64,000 bases of DNA from Tectiglobus sp965224045. GTDB lineage: Bacteria; Pseudomonadota; Alphaproteobacteria; Rhizobiales; Hyphomicrobiaceae. Below the pieces are notes generated by a model. It was given only the letters and a program-made list of their open reading frames with translations. It did no database searches and had not been told where the DNA came from. Location of the stretch: contig CBDCYD010000015.1 in NCBI GenBank assembly GCA_965224045.1, positions 682,001-746,000 on the forward strand, written 5' to 3'. The position numbers were made by a program, and so were the translations under genes. Positions 8,596-18,167 of the stretch are shown here, piece after piece (within the stretch, counting starts at the first letter, position 1; every line of letters begins with the position of its first letter).

Positions 8596-8612
8596 TCCAG
8601 GCGTTGCCTGGA
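8596..8612 (-). terminator. Possible terminator after the ABC ATPase gene
   Basis: A 7-bp perfect stem (TCCAGGC/GCCTGGA) with a 3-base loop, followed on the minus strand by a short ATTTG tract. It lies about 97 bases after the ABC ATPase stop and 123 bases before tatA. The T-run is weak, so this is a moderate guess. Confidence 0.35.
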
Positions 8613-8708
8613 TTTATCTATCGCAGATTGCAGGATATTGGGCAACCGGCGGGGTGTTCTGGACAGTGGTAGGGTTAGTGCCGGATCCATCCTGGATGCC
8701 GGTTCAGA

Positions 8709-9857
8709 TCAGGCCTCGTCAGCAAAGATCAGCGCGCCGGCCGGGTCGACCTTCAATTTCACATCCTCGCCAACGGCCGGAGCGAGCGCTTCGCGGACCA
8801 GGCTCGTGATGGGTGTATCCATACCGGAAACACCGATCGTGAGCTGGGCGAGATCACCCTGGAACTGCGAGGCAAGAACGCGACCATGGATGCCGTCTGG
8901 CGGGCCGGCGTCCGGTTTCATCGGGCGCACCGCGCGCCGCCTGATGCACAGGACCACGTGATCGCCGTCGGCGAAGTCGGGTGCCGGGAAGGAGGCGAAG
9001 GGCATGCTGACCGCACCGTCGCGAACCACGGCTGGGAATTCATTGATCTCCGAAAACAAGCGCGCGACGAACAAGTCGGCAGGGTGATGGTAGAGGTGAT
9101 CTGCGACGCCGAACTGGACGATGCGGCCGGCGCACATGACGGCGATGCGGTCGGCGAGTTGCATCGCCTCATCGGGGTCGTGGGTGACAACTACGCCCGT
9201 CGAGCGGGTTTCCTTGAGCAGGTCGCGGGTGGCGGCGCGGAGCATTTCGCGCAGATAAACGTCGAGGCCGGAAAACGGCTCGTCCATGAGGATGACGGCC
9301 GGTCGCGGGGCAATGGCGCGGGCCAGAGCGACACGCTGCTGCTGGCCGCCGGACAGGATGTGCGGGTAATCGCGCGCGTAGCGGTCAAGCCCGACACGGA
9401 CGAGCGTTGCAAATGCCTCCTGGGCCGCAATATTGGCCGGCAAGCCCTTCAGGCCGAACGCGACGTTTTCGAGAACGGTAAGGTGGGGAAACAGCGCAAA
9501 GTCTTGGAACATAAGACCAATATTGCGCTTTTCCGGAGGAACAAAACGGTCCGACCCGGCGACTTCGCGGTCATTCAGGAGAATGCGTCCCGCGGTCGGC
9601 TTGTCGATCCCCGAGGCCAATCGGAGCAGGGTTGTCTTACCGCAACCGGACGGGCCGAGAAGGCAGATGATCTCGCCGGGTTCGATGCGCATCGAGACAT
9701 CGCGCACGGCTACGGTCGTCTCGTAGCGGCGCTCGACGTTCTGGAATTCGAGGCTGGCGGCGAAGGCGACGGCAGCACGCTGGCCGGTCTCGCCCTGGCG
9801 AGCGGGAAGCGACAGCGAAGCGCCGGCCAGGCCACCGAGTTTCCTTAATATGTCCAA
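8709..9857 (-). CDS. ABC transporter ATP-binding protein, iron(III)/polyamine (FbpC/PotA) type
   Basis: A 382-residue ATPase that would power an importer at the cytoplasmic membrane face. Walker A is GPSGCGKT, the Q-loop is in GLMFQDFALFPHL, the signature is LSGGQQQR, Walker B is VILMDEP and the switch His is in VVTHD. A C-terminal region of about 120 residues (from ADHLYHHPADL) looks like the TOBE regulatory domain of this subfamily. No permease or binding-protein gene is adjacent, so it is an orphan here and its substrate is unknown. The start is a TTG at 9857 with GGAG just upstream. The N-terminal 35 residues before the ATPase core are unusual and could mean that a later start is used. 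Three 11-bp repeats lie upstream. Confidence 0.85.
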   Translation of the reverse strand: MDILRKLGGLAGASLSLPARQGETGQRAAVAFAASLEFQNVERRYETTVAVRDVSMRIEPGEIICLLGPSGCGKTTLLRLASGIDKPTAGRILLNDREVAGSDRFVPPEKRNIGLMFQDFALFPHLTVLENVAFGLKGLPANIAAQEAFATLVRVGLDRYARDYPHILSGGQQQRVALARAIAPRPAVILMDEPFSGLDVYLREMLRAATRDLLKETRSTGVVVTHDPDEAMQLADRIAVMCAGRIVQFGVADHLYHHPADLFVARLFSEINEFPAVVRDGAVSMPFASFPAPDFADGDHVVLCIRRRAVRPMKPDAGPPDGIHGRVLASQFQGDLAQLTIGVSGMDTPITSLVREALAPAVGEDVKLKVDPAGALIFADEA

Positions 9858-9879
9858 ACGCTACTCCAAGAGGGCGCCC

Positions 9880-9912
9880 AGAGGACCTAAAGTGGACCTC
9901 AAGTGGACCTCA
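9880..9912. repeat. Three 11-bp direct repeats (AGTGGACCTCA) upstream of the ABC ATPase gene
   Basis: Two exact copies (9891-9901 and 9902-9912) and one diverged copy (9880-9890), in tandem 23 bases before the start codon. The one-turn spacing and promoter-proximal position would suit stacked binding of a regulator. It could also be simple slippage. Confidence 0.6.
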
Positions 9913-10050
9913 AATGAACATCAATCAGGCTTCACGCGAACGCAACCCACCGCATCCCATAGGCCACCTCAACCCAATAGGGATGAAGCGGCAATCGCTG
10001 CGACCGTCAAGCAGAGATGTCCATGACGGTTGCGGGATGCAACCCTCGGG

Positions 10051-10950
10051 TCAGGTGCCAGGCGCCCGTGTTTCGATCGCCGCGTTGTCGTTGCCGGCCT
10101 CCGCTTCGTCGTCGCCAGGCTCTTCGCCGAGTTCGAGCGCGGGTTGGTCGTGCTCGTCATCCTCGAGCGGCAGTTCGTCCGGCATCAAGGCGGCAAGTTC
10201 CTGCGGTTGCGGCAAGCGGAAGTCGGGTGGCAGGGCAGCATCGAGGAGGCCTGCGCCCTTGAGTTCCGAAAGGCCCGGCAGATCACCGAGCGACTCGAGG
10301 CCGAATTGCTGGAGAAACTCGTCCGTCGTGCCGTAAGTGACCGGCTTGCCGGGTGCGCGGCGGCGGCCGCGGGGGCGCACCCAACCGGTCTGCATGAGCG
10401 CATCGAGCGTGCCCTTCGAGGTCGACACGCCGCGGACCTCCTCGATCTCGGCGCGCGTTGCCGGCTGGTGATAGGCGATGATGGCCAGTGTTTCGAGGGC
10501 GGCACGCGACAGGCGGCGCTCCTCGACCGCGTGACGTTCGAGCAGGTAGGCCAGATCGGAGGCCGTGCGAAACTGCCAGCGCCCACCTGCACGCACAAGG
10601 TTGACGCCGCGCTCGGCATAGTCCGCCTGGAGCGCCTCGAGGACCGCTGCCACGTCGATCTCGGAGGGAAGGCTCTCGGCAAGCTGGTTGGCGGTCAGCG
10701 CCTTGTCCGTCGCGAACAGGCGGGCCTCGACGATGCGCATGGCTTCACGCAGATCGTCGCCCACCGGCCCGGTGCGCTGATCTTCTGACATTCCGGTTGC
10801 CGCGCGCGCGAGGCCCGTTGCCACCTTGCGAAGTGCTGCAACGGCCGCTTCCGGATCCGGCGACGCCGCGTCGTCCAGGTGCTCGGCGCCTTCCTCGATC
10901 TCGACATCCCGAGGCTGCACCTCGGCGGGCATGATGCCGGCGGTCGCCAT
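10051..10950 (-). CDS. scpB: Segregation and condensation protein B
   Basis: ScpB dimers bind ScpA and Smc to form the bacterial condensin. The sequence has the two winged-helix parts of ScpB, including MRIVEARLFATDKALT, SRAALETLAIIAYHQPATRAEIEEVRGV and the later GRRRAPGKPVTYGTTDEFLQ segment. The open frame continues 76 codons further upstream, but those overlap scpA, and the ATG at 10950 has a GGAGGG site before it. The resulting 299 residues include a non-conserved acidic N-terminal part (about 65 residues) and an acidic tail. scpA lies 29 bases upstream in the same direction. Confidence 0.93.
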   Translation of the reverse strand: MATAGIMPAEVQPRDVEIEEGAEHLDDAASPDPEAAVAALRKVATGLARAATGMSEDQRTGPVGDDLREAMRIVEARLFATDKALTANQLAESLPSEIDVAAVLEALQADYAERGVNLVRAGGRWQFRTASDLAYLLERHAVEERRLSRAALETLAIIAYHQPATRAEIEEVRGVSTSKGTLDALMQTGWVRPRGRRRAPGKPVTYGTTDEFLQQFGLESLGDLPGLSELKGAGLLDAALPPDFRLPQPQELAALMPDELPLEDDEHDQPALELGEEPGDDEAEAGNDNAAIETRAPGT

Positions 10951-10979
10951 GGCTCGGCCCTCCGTCTCGTTATTCTCGC

Positions 10980-11903
10980 TCAATCGCTGACCTTCTCCCA
11001 CAATGCGCCGGCTTCGCGACGGCGAACAAAGATCGGACCGAAAGGCACATCCTGACGCACCTCGACCAGACCATCCCGCGCCATCTCGAGCATGGCGCCA
11101 AGCGAACTGGCAACAACCGTGCGCCGTTCCTCGCGGCGCCCGAAGTACTGCCTGAGGCAGGCATCGAGTTGCAGCCAATTACCACGGATTTTGCCAACCA
11201 GGCTTTCGAGGCGCTCTCGCGCCTGCTTGACCGACCAGACCGTTCGTTTCTCGATGACGTGCACGCGTGGGATCGTACGTTTTCGCTGGTCGGCATAGGC
11301 GCGAAGCAGGTCGAACAACTCGGCCGAGTAGGTGGTTTCGCGGGTCGTGCGCACGGTTTCCGGCCGGCCACGGGCGAAGACGTCGCGGCCGAGGCGGTCG
11401 CGTGTCATCAGGCGCGCGGCGGCATCGCGCATCGCCTCCAGCCGCATCAGTCGGAAGGCGAGACGCTGGGCCAGCTCTTCGCCGCTCGGCTCGTCGTCGG
11501 TCTCTTCGCTGGGCAGCAGGAGGCGCGACTTCAGGTAGGTGAGCCAGGCCGCCATGACCAGATAGTCGGCGGCCAATTCAAGGCGGACGCGCTGCGCTGC
11601 GGCGATGAACGCCAGATACTGCTCAGCGAGTGCCAGAACCGATATGCCCGACAAATCGACCTTCTGCGTTCGCGCCATCGCCAGCAGAAGATCGAGCGGG
11701 CCCTCGAAACCCTCGACGTCGACAATCATCGCCTCGCCGGCAGCCGCCGTCGGGTCGCGGACGGGATCGTCCCAGTTCTCCGGGCCGTTGTCGTCCGGGC
11801 CGTTGATGGGCCCGCTGTCCGGCATTGCGGGCAGACTTTGCGTCGTATCGCTCATGGTGTCGTCTTGGCAGGAAGCTCCCGGGCTGGCAATCGCCAGAAT
11901 CAC
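10980..11903 (-). CDS. scpA: Segregation and condensation protein A
   Basis: ScpA is the kleisin that bridges the Smc heads. Family segments are clear: FEGPLDLLLAMARTQKVDLS near the N-terminus, YLVMAAWLTYLKSRLLLP, and a C-terminal winged helix (TVVASSLGAMLEMARDGLVEVRQ). The frame can start at a GTG (11903) that overlaps the nagZ stop as GTGA, favouring coupled translation, or at an ATG 16 codons later (11855). The GTG is annotated, but the conserved part starts only around residue 60, so homology does not decide. Confidence 0.93.
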   Translation of the reverse strand: MILAIASPGASCQDDTMSDTTQSLPAMPDSGPINGPDDNGPENWDDPVRDPTAAAGEAMIVDVEGFEGPLDLLLAMARTQKVDLSGISVLALAEQYLAFIAAAQRVRLELAADYLVMAAWLTYLKSRLLLPSEETDDEPSGEELAQRLAFRLMRLEAMRDAAARLMTRDRLGRDVFARGRPETVRTTRETTYSAELFDLLRAYADQRKRTIPRVHVIEKRTVWSVKQARERLESLVGKIRGNWLQLDACLRQYFGRREERRTVVASSLGAMLEMARDGLVEVRQDVPFGPIFVRRREAGALWEKVSD

Positions 11904-12937
11904 GCAAGCTTACCGTTATCCATGCCACTCGCCTGCATATGGTCTTGCAAAACGGCTACGGCCGCGTCCTTATCAAGTGGAAAAGGTGGCTTCGTCGTGA
12001 TTGCGACACACTTGCGAAAGCGCTCCTGCGCCGCACCTGCGAGGCGCGGGGTTGCATCCGCGACGGCGGTCATCTCGGCGAGGTCACCGTTGCAATGCAA
12101 CACGATATCACATCCGGCCCGGATCGCGGCTGTCGCCCGGCTCGCCAGACTGCCCGACAATGCCCGCATCGAAAGATCGTCCGACATCAAGAGGCCGGCA
12201 AAACCGATATCCTTCCGGATGATCTGCCGCACGAGGGTTGGCGAGGTGGTGGCCGGGTGGCGGGCGTCGAGATCGGTGTAGACGACGTGTGCGGTCATCG
12301 CCGCGGGAAGGTGGTTGAGCGCCTTGAACGGCGCGAAGTCGGTGGTCCGGAGGTCAGAGCGCGGTGTGTCGACGACCGGCAGGGCGAGATGACTGTCGAC
12401 GCCGGCGCGGCCATGCCCCGGAATGTGCTTGACGACCGGCACGACCCCAATTGCAATGTGTGCTGCAGCAACAATTTCGGCGAGTCGGACAATCGCCGGG
12501 GTATCGGTTGCATAGGCGCGTGTGCCGATGATGTCGTGGGCGCCGGGGACTGGCCGGTCGGCGCAGGGTACGCAATTGACGTTGATGCCCAGCGCCCGCA
12601 AATCGTCGGCCATGAGTTCGGCAATCCTGCGCGCAGCCTCGGCGGCTGCCTCCGGCTCGACGGCGAGACGATCGCCGAACGAGCGTGCCGGCGGATAGCT
12701 CCGCCAATGCGGCGGTGCCAGGCGCTGAACACGTCCGCCTTCCTGGTCGACGAGAACCAGCACGTCATCGGCGGCAATGGCCGACCTTGCCTCCCCAATC
12801 AGGGCGCGCAGTTGGTCCGGGGTATCTACATTGCGGGCAAAGACGATCAGGCCGGCCGGGCGCGCATCACGCAGGAACGCCGCTTCGTTCGGACCCAATT
12901 GCCACCCGGCAAGACCCGTGATCATGGCTTGGCGCAT
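11900..12937 (-). CDS. nagZ: Beta-N-acetylhexosaminidase NagZ
   Basis: A glycoside hydrolase family 3 enzyme that releases N-acetylglucosamine from muropeptides in cell-wall recycling. Visible motifs are LVDQEGGRVQRL, the catalytic-loop segment KHIPGHGRAGVDSHLALP (Asp/His pair) and the nucleophile region FAGLLMSDDLSM. There is no signal peptide, as expected for a cytoplasmic recycling enzyme. The length of 345 residues is normal. The ATG at 12937 is annotated; one four codons later is also possible. It lies between the SPOR gene and scpA, the usual alphaproteobacterial order. Confidence 0.95.
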   Translation of the reverse strand: MRQAMITGLAGWQLGPNEAAFLRDARPAGLIVFARNVDTPDQLRALIGEARSAIAADDVLVLVDQEGGRVQRLAPPHWRSYPPARSFGDRLAVEPEAAAEAARRIAELMADDLRALGINVNCVPCADRPVPGAHDIIGTRAYATDTPAIVRLAEIVAAAHIAIGVVPVVKHIPGHGRAGVDSHLALPVVDTPRSDLRTTDFAPFKALNHLPAAMTAHVVYTDLDARHPATTSPTLVRQIIRKDIGFAGLLMSDDLSMRALSGSLASRATAAIRAGCDIVLHCNGDLAEMTAVADATPRLAGAAQERFRKCVAITTKPPFPLDKDAAVAVLQDHMQASGMDNGKLA

Positions 12938-12997
12938 GCGTGTCCGGTTCTGGTTTTGCCTTGCATTCAGACCAAGCGGGCCCAGGCCACAGACGAC

Positions 12998-14821
12998 CTA
13001 GTACGGCGCGACCCAGCAGCCGTTGTAGCCCGCCGTCTTGAGGCGGTTGCAAAGCTGGGTCGCGACCTGTCGCGACGCCGGCGGACCAACCACCGCGCGA
13101 TACATGACGCCCAGCCCGCGCGAGGACAGATCTGCACGGCGGACATCCGGGACCTTGGAACTGAGGATACTGCCATAGCGCTGCTGCAGGTCCGCAAAGC
13201 TGGTCAGCGCATCAATGCGGCTGCGCTTTGTCGACAGCACGGCCACATAGCCGTTGGCCGCGCTGGTTGCCGGCGCCGCGCTGGTGCGCGTTGCAGGCGG
13301 CTGTGCCTGCCGCGTAGTGCGCGGCACGACCTGGCGCACGTTGGCCTGTGTTACGCCGGGCGTCCTTGCCGGCGGCGCGAGTGTAACGCCCGGTTTGGCG
13401 ATACCGGAGCGCACCGGAAGCGGCGGCAGGTTCGATCGACGGCGGGTCGTGACCGGCGGTTGCGATTGAACGGCCTTGGCCTGCTGCTGGTTGCTGGTCG
13501 CCGCCGGCACCTGCGTCGCCGCGCTCGTGCCGGGCGTTGCACTTGTTGAGGCATTCGGTGTTTGCGGCGGATCGCTAGGTGGCTGGGTGCCAACGATCAT
13601 CATTCCCGGGACGGGTGATGCACTGACCGACGCCGTCGACTGCGAGGACGAACTTCGGGTTACTGGCGATGCGCCACCGCTCTTCGATGCGTCGGGCACA
13701 ATCAGGCGTCCATCCCGGCCGACGACGAGCGTGGACACCTTGGGGCGGCCGTTTGTGCCTTCGGTGCGACCGGCAACTGCGCTGTCCGACCCGGCATTGT
13801 TGCCAATCTTGTTCATCAGGCGGCTGTCGGTGTGCTCGAATTTCCGACCGCCGGGATCGGACGGTTGCACTTTCGACGGCGACTTCTCGGCGCTGACGAT
13901 CGGCGTGCCGGACTTTTTTGACGGCTCGGAAAAGAGCAGGTTGTAACCATAGGCAAAGCCGCCGCCGACCACGATGGTGCTGACGAGCGCTGCCGCGATC
14001 ACCAACTTGCGCGTTCCGCCGGTCCCCTCCTCGTCCTCATAGTCGTAATCGTAGTCGTCGCCATCGTCGTAGACGTCACCGTGCTGGGTAACGGCGCCCG
14101 ACTCGGGATGCGCAAACCCTTGCACGGGAACGCCGGCCTGATCAAAGCGCTGCTGGCCAGGAGCAAACCGCGGATCCTGATAGCCGTGGCCGCCTTCGGC
14201 CCACTCGTGCGGTGGCTGGTAGCCTGGTTCGCCAAAACCGGGGCGTTCGGAATTGCCTGCTCCGACGTGCATGTAATTGCCGAGATCATATCCCTGCGGG
14301 TCGTGCGTCTGGACCGGTTGATGATGATAGGGCGGCGCCTGCCCCGTACCCATGTCCAGCTGCTGCCAGCCGCCATTTTCCGCGTCGAGTTCGCGTAGAC
14401 GCGTGCGCAGGTGAGGCGCGCCGGTCGCGCCGTTGTCGCCATAGGGCTGCTGTTGATGGCCAGGCGGCTGGGTCGGAGGCACGTTGTAGTCACCATAACC
14501 GTAGCCAGGCGCCTGATGCCCCGCCGTGCCGTCGTGATTTGCGTAGGGATCATGTTGCGGCGCATAGGGCTGCTGGCCGCCGGCCGGATCGCCATAGTGC
14601 GCGGCCGGCCGGGCGTAGTGTGGCGCCGCGTGCGGGTCGTAGCCCGCCTGCGGCGGTGCGGCGCCATGGTGGCCTGCCGGGGCGTTCGGATCGTGGGCTG
14701 GGTGCTGATGCGGCTGCTGGGGCCAATTCAGATAAGGGTCGTTTCCGGCCGCACCACCCGCCTGATCCTGCGGATCACGCCAAGCCGGCGGTTGGTCAAA
14801 TGGGCTCTTCGACCGCGTCAT
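12998..14821 (-). CDS. SPOR-domain envelope protein
   Basis: A 607-residue protein. The N-terminal 270 residues are a disordered Pro/Gln/His/Gly/Tyr-rich cytoplasmic region. An acidic stretch (DDGDDYDYDYEDEEGTGG) precedes one membrane helix (KLVIAAALVSTIVVGGGFAYG). A long Ser/Thr/Pro linker leads to a C-terminal SPOR domain (YVAVLSTKRSRIDALTSFAD to GYNGCWVAPY). SPOR domains bind denuded peptidoglycan at the septum, so a division role is likely. An ATG at 14821 has AGAGG upstream and is preferred over the GTG three codons earlier. Position between argS and nagZ is conserved in the group. Confidence 0.88.
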   Translation of the reverse strand: MTRSKSPFDQPPAWRDPQDQAGGAAGNDPYLNWPQQPHQHPAHDPNAPAGHHGAAPPQAGYDPHAAPHYARPAAHYGDPAGGQQPYAPQHDPYANHDGTAGHQAPGYGYGDYNVPPTQPPGHQQQPYGDNGATGAPHLRTRLRELDAENGGWQQLDMGTGQAPPYHHQPVQTHDPQGYDLGNYMHVGAGNSERPGFGEPGYQPPHEWAEGGHGYQDPRFAPGQQRFDQAGVPVQGFAHPESGAVTQHGDVYDDGDDYDYDYEDEEGTGGTRKLVIAAALVSTIVVGGGFAYGYNLLFSEPSKKSGTPIVSAEKSPSKVQPSDPGGRKFEHTDSRLMNKIGNNAGSDSAVAGRTEGTNGRPKVSTLVVGRDGRLIVPDASKSGGASPVTRSSSSQSTASVSASPVPGMMIVGTQPPSDPPQTPNASTSATPGTSAATQVPAATSNQQQAKAVQSQPPVTTRRRSNLPPLPVRSGIAKPGVTLAPPARTPGVTQANVRQVVPRTTRQAQPPATRTSAAPATSAANGYVAVLSTKRSRIDALTSFADLQQRYGSILSSKVPDVRRADLSSRGLGVMYRAVVGPPASRQVATQLCNRLKTAGYNGCWVAPY

Positions 14822-14874
14822 TCGCTGCACCTCTTATCCCGTCCCCGCGAATCACAAAACGTCTCGTCCCGAGT

Positions 14875-16635
14875 TTAGCGCATCTCTTGCGGTGCATGTA
14901 CGCCTAAGATTGCCAAGCCAGCAGCAAGGACCCGCTGGGTGGCCGCGACGAGTGCCAGTCTAGCAGCCGTGAGTTCGACGTTATCCGATTGGCTAAAGCG
15001 CAATTGTGGCGAATCATTGCCGCGCGCCCACTGGTGGTGAAAAGCAGATGCCAGATCAAACAGATAAAACGGGACACGGTGTGGTTCGCGATCACGTGCC
15101 GCGCTTTCGACGATGCGCGGGAACCTCGCCAATTCGCGAATGAGGGCGCGTTCGCCGTCGTCCTGCAGCAAGGTTAGATCGGCACCGGCGATCTCGGGCG
15201 CGCTTTTAGTCAGATGTGGAAAGGCTGCCGCGGCGGTTCGGAACACCGACTCCGCCCTGGCATGGGCATATTGCACGTAGAAGACCGGGTTGTCCTTCGA
15301 CTGCTCGACGACCTTGGCGAGGTCGAAGTCGAGCGGGGAATCATGCTTGCGCATCATCATCATGAAGCGCACGGGATCGCGGCCGACTTCGTCGACCACG
15401 TCACGCAGGGCGACGAACGTGCCGGCGCGCTTTGACATCCGCACCGGCTGTCCGTCCCGGAGCACCTTGACCAGTTGGGTGACGGGCGTCTCGAACTTGG
15501 CCCGGTCGTCCGAGAGCGCGCTCACCACGGCTTTGAGCCGCGGAATGTAGCCGACGTGATCGGCACCGAGCACGTTGAAATATTCATCAAAACCGCGTTC
15601 GAGCTTGTTTTGATGATAGGCGACATCGTTGGCAAAATATGTGTACGAGCCGTCGGACTTCATCAGGGCGCGGTCGACGTCGTCGCCGAAATCGGTCGAC
15701 CTGAACAACGTTTGCTCGCGATCCTCCCAGTCTTCGTCGTCGTGGCCGAGGGGCTTTGGCAGGCGGCCTTCGTAGATCAGGCCTTTGGTGCGCAGCTTGG
15801 CGATCGCTTCTGCAACCTGATCGCGGCCATTGGCGTTCAGCGAGCGCTCGGAGAAAAACACGTCATGGTGCACGTTGAGCGCTGCGAGGTCGTCCTTGAT
15901 TTCGTCCAACAGTGCCGCGACTGCGGCCTGGCGTGCGATGGGGAGGGCATCGGCCTCGTCCATTTCGCGCAGTTTTTCGCCGTGGGTCTCGGCCAACTTC
16001 GCGCCGATCGGTTTCATGTAATCGCCAGGATACAATCCTTCCGGAATTTCACCAATGTCCTCGCCAAGTGCCTCGCGGTAGCGCAGCAATGCTGCTTGGC
16101 CAAGCTTCTCGACCTGGGCGCCGGCATCGTTGACGTAGTATTCGCGGAAGACGTCATAGCCGGCAAACGCCAAAAGGTTGGCCAGCGTGTCACCGAATAC
16201 GGCACCGCGGCAATGGCCGATGTGCATCGGGCCGGTCGGGTTGGCGGAGACGAACTCGATCTGGACCCGGCGGCCGGCGCCCAATTTCGAACGGCCGTAG
16301 TCCGATTCCGGCTCGAGAATGGCCTGCACCAGGCCGTGCCAGACCGCATCGCCGAGCGTCATATTGATGAACCCAGGCCCGGCGACGTCGACCTTGGTGA
16401 GGCTCGCGTCTGCGGCCAGTTTGGCGGCAATCTTTTCGGCAAGGTCACGTGGCTTTTGACCGGCGCGCTTGGCCAGCGCCATGGCAGCATTCGACGCCAG
16501 ATCGCCATGGCTTGGATCGCGCGGTTCCTGGATCTCAATACCGGTCAGTGCGAGGTCGGCCGGGAGTTCGCCGTCGCCCTTCAATGCCTCCAGCGCCGCA
16601 ACGACCTTGTCGCCCACGTCTGCGAAAATGTTCAT
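14875..16635 (-). CDS. argS: Arginyl-tRNA synthetase
   Basis: A class I synthetase of 586 residues that charges tRNA-Arg. The HIGH-type motif is in ANPTGPMHIGHCRGAVFGD and the KMSKS counterpart is VRMSKRAGTFV. The N-terminal additional domain and the C-terminal DALR anticodon-binding domain (from about FYVQYAHARAESVFR to LAGLAILGVHAPQEM) are complete. It is the first gene of the argS-SPOR-nagZ-scpAB row. dgt ends 143 bases upstream on the same strand. Confidence 0.97.
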   Translation of the reverse strand: MNIFADVGDKVVAALEALKGDGELPADLALTGIEIQEPRDPSHGDLASNAAMALAKRAGQKPRDLAEKIAAKLAADASLTKVDVAGPGFINMTLGDAVWHGLVQAILEPESDYGRSKLGAGRRVQIEFVSANPTGPMHIGHCRGAVFGDTLANLLAFAGYDVFREYYVNDAGAQVEKLGQAALLRYREALGEDIGEIPEGLYPGDYMKPIGAKLAETHGEKLREMDEADALPIARQAAVAALLDEIKDDLAALNVHHDVFFSERSLNANGRDQVAEAIAKLRTKGLIYEGRLPKPLGHDDEDWEDREQTLFRSTDFGDDVDRALMKSDGSYTYFANDVAYHQNKLERGFDEYFNVLGADHVGYIPRLKAVVSALSDDRAKFETPVTQLVKVLRDGQPVRMSKRAGTFVALRDVVDEVGRDPVRFMMMMRKHDSPLDFDLAKVVEQSKDNPVFYVQYAHARAESVFRTAAAAFPHLTKSAPEIAGADLTLLQDDGERALIRELARFPRIVESAARDREPHRVPFYLFDLASAFHHQWARGNDSPQLRFSQSDNVELTAARLALVAATQRVLAAGLAILGVHAPQEMR

Positions 16636-16778
16636 CGGGGTGTCCTGAGTTCCGGGTTATCGCCAGGCCAGCGCCATAGCCGGCCAATTGCGGGGACGGC
16701 GCCGCTGTGAACGCAATTCGTGCAGCCGGTGCTCGTTCGCGACGGGACTTGGACCGGCGACCTGCGGCCGCGGCGGGG

Positions 16779-18020
16779 TTAGCGCAGTTCCGGGGTATCG
16801 TCAAACAGGCGCCGGTGCTCGGCAATGGCGAAGCGGTCTGTCATGCCGGCGACGAAGTCACCAATGCGCCGCAGATAGCGGCGCCGGCCGGGTAGGCCGG
16901 CCGCGCGCTGCCAGGCCTCGGGCATCTCAGCCGGCGCGCCAATGTAGCAGGTGACGAGGTCGCGGACGATCCTTTGGGCGCCGCCCATGACGGCCATGAC
17001 CTTGGTGTGGCGATAGAGACGGGCGAAGAGAAACGCTCGCAATTCGGCGAGTTTGGCGGTCATCTCGGGGGAAAAGGCCACGGCCGGCTCACCGGCGTTG
17101 CGGATGTCGTCGGGGTGACAGGGGCCAAGCGCTGCGAGGCGGCGGCGGGACTCGGTGACCGCGTCGGCGATGATCACGGTAATCAGGCGGCGGGTGATCT
17201 CGTAGACCTCGCGGCCCGGATCGTGGTGGGCGGAGCCCGGCAGGGCGTCCATGATGGCGCTGACGAGCGGCACGCTGCGTAATTCGGCGGCATTGATCAG
17301 GCCGGCGCGCAGGCCATCGTCGATGTCGTGGGTGTGCCAGGCGATGTCATCGGCGATGGCGGCAACCTGGGCCTCGCCGGCGGCATGGCGGTCGAGTTGC
17401 AGATCCATGGTCTTGTCGAATGCGCGCACCGCGTGAATGAAGCGGGCATCGCCGGCAGCGCCACCCACGGCGGGCGGCCCGTTGTGCTTGGCGAGCCCTT
17501 CGAGCGTTTCCCAAGCAAGGTTGAGGCCGTCGAAGGCGGCGTATTTCTGCTCGAGCCGGGTGACCAGCCGGAAACTCTGGACGTTGTGGTCGAAGCCGCC
17601 GACGTCGGCGAGGACCTCGTCGAGGGCGCGCTCGCCGGCGTGACCGAAGGGTGGGTGGCCGAGGTCGTGGCCGAGCGCGATCGATTCGGCCAGGTCCTCG
17701 TCGAGGCAGAGCTGGCGGGCCATGGTGCGCGCGATCTGGGCAACCTCGAGGCTGTGGGTGAGGCGCGTGCGGTAATGATCGCCCTCATGGTAAACGAACA
17801 TCTGCGTCTTGTAGGTCAGACGCCGGAAGGCGGTGGAGTGGAGGATGCGGTCGCGGTCGCGCTGCAGCGCGTTGCGGGTCGGGCAGGCCGGCTCCGCGTG
17901 CACGCGGCCGCGACTCGGCACGGCGCTGGCGGCATAGGCGGCCGGTGAGCGTTCGCCGGGGGCCAGCGCGCGCCCGTAGTGGAAGGCGGGCTTGGACGAT
18001 GGTGTCGGAATGGCGACCAT
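16779..18020 (-). CDS. dgt: Deoxyguanosinetriphosphate triphosphohydrolase-like HD-domain protein
   Basis: Proteins of this type hydrolyse dNTPs to nucleoside and triphosphate. The HD-domain metal ligands are visible in YRTRLTHSLEVAQIARTMAR and, further on, SIALGHDLGHPPFGHAGE. A later Asp is in IADDIAWHTHDIDDGL. The start is placed at the ATG at 18020, which has AGGTG just upstream; an ATG four codons earlier lacks such a site. At 413 residues it has the length of the shorter, broadly distributed Dgt subfamily, so exact substrate preference is uncertain. It is divergent from the A-type carrier gene. Confidence 0.92.
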   Translation of the reverse strand: MVAIPTPSSKPAFHYGRALAPGERSPAAYAASAVPSRGRVHAEPACPTRNALQRDRDRILHSTAFRRLTYKTQMFVYHEGDHYRTRLTHSLEVAQIARTMARQLCLDEDLAESIALGHDLGHPPFGHAGERALDEVLADVGGFDHNVQSFRLVTRLEQKYAAFDGLNLAWETLEGLAKHNGPPAVGGAAGDARFIHAVRAFDKTMDLQLDRHAAGEAQVAAIADDIAWHTHDIDDGLRAGLINAAELRSVPLVSAIMDALPGSAHHDPGREVYEITRRLITVIIADAVTESRRRLAALGPCHPDDIRNAGEPAVAFSPEMTAKLAELRAFLFARLYRHTKVMAVMGGAQRIVRDLVTCYIGAPAEMPEAWQRAAGLPGRRRYLRRIGDFVAGMTDRFAIAEHRRLFDDTPELR

Positions 18021-18167
18021 AACACCTCGCATCGGCGGCGATTTTCGGTCATGCTACACGCCACTTGGCCACAGGCCACGGCATGACTACATTCTTTGGT
18101 GACGAGTCGGGCCCATTATACAAGGCTTCGACGACAATGTGTTGCGCACGGAAATGGCGAGCAAGGC

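Noticed and set aside
11825..13549. 574-codon open frame on the plus strand
   Set aside because: Antisense to nagZ, the end of scpA and part of the SPOR gene, with no recognisable motif and a Cys/Arg-rich composition typical of shadow frames.
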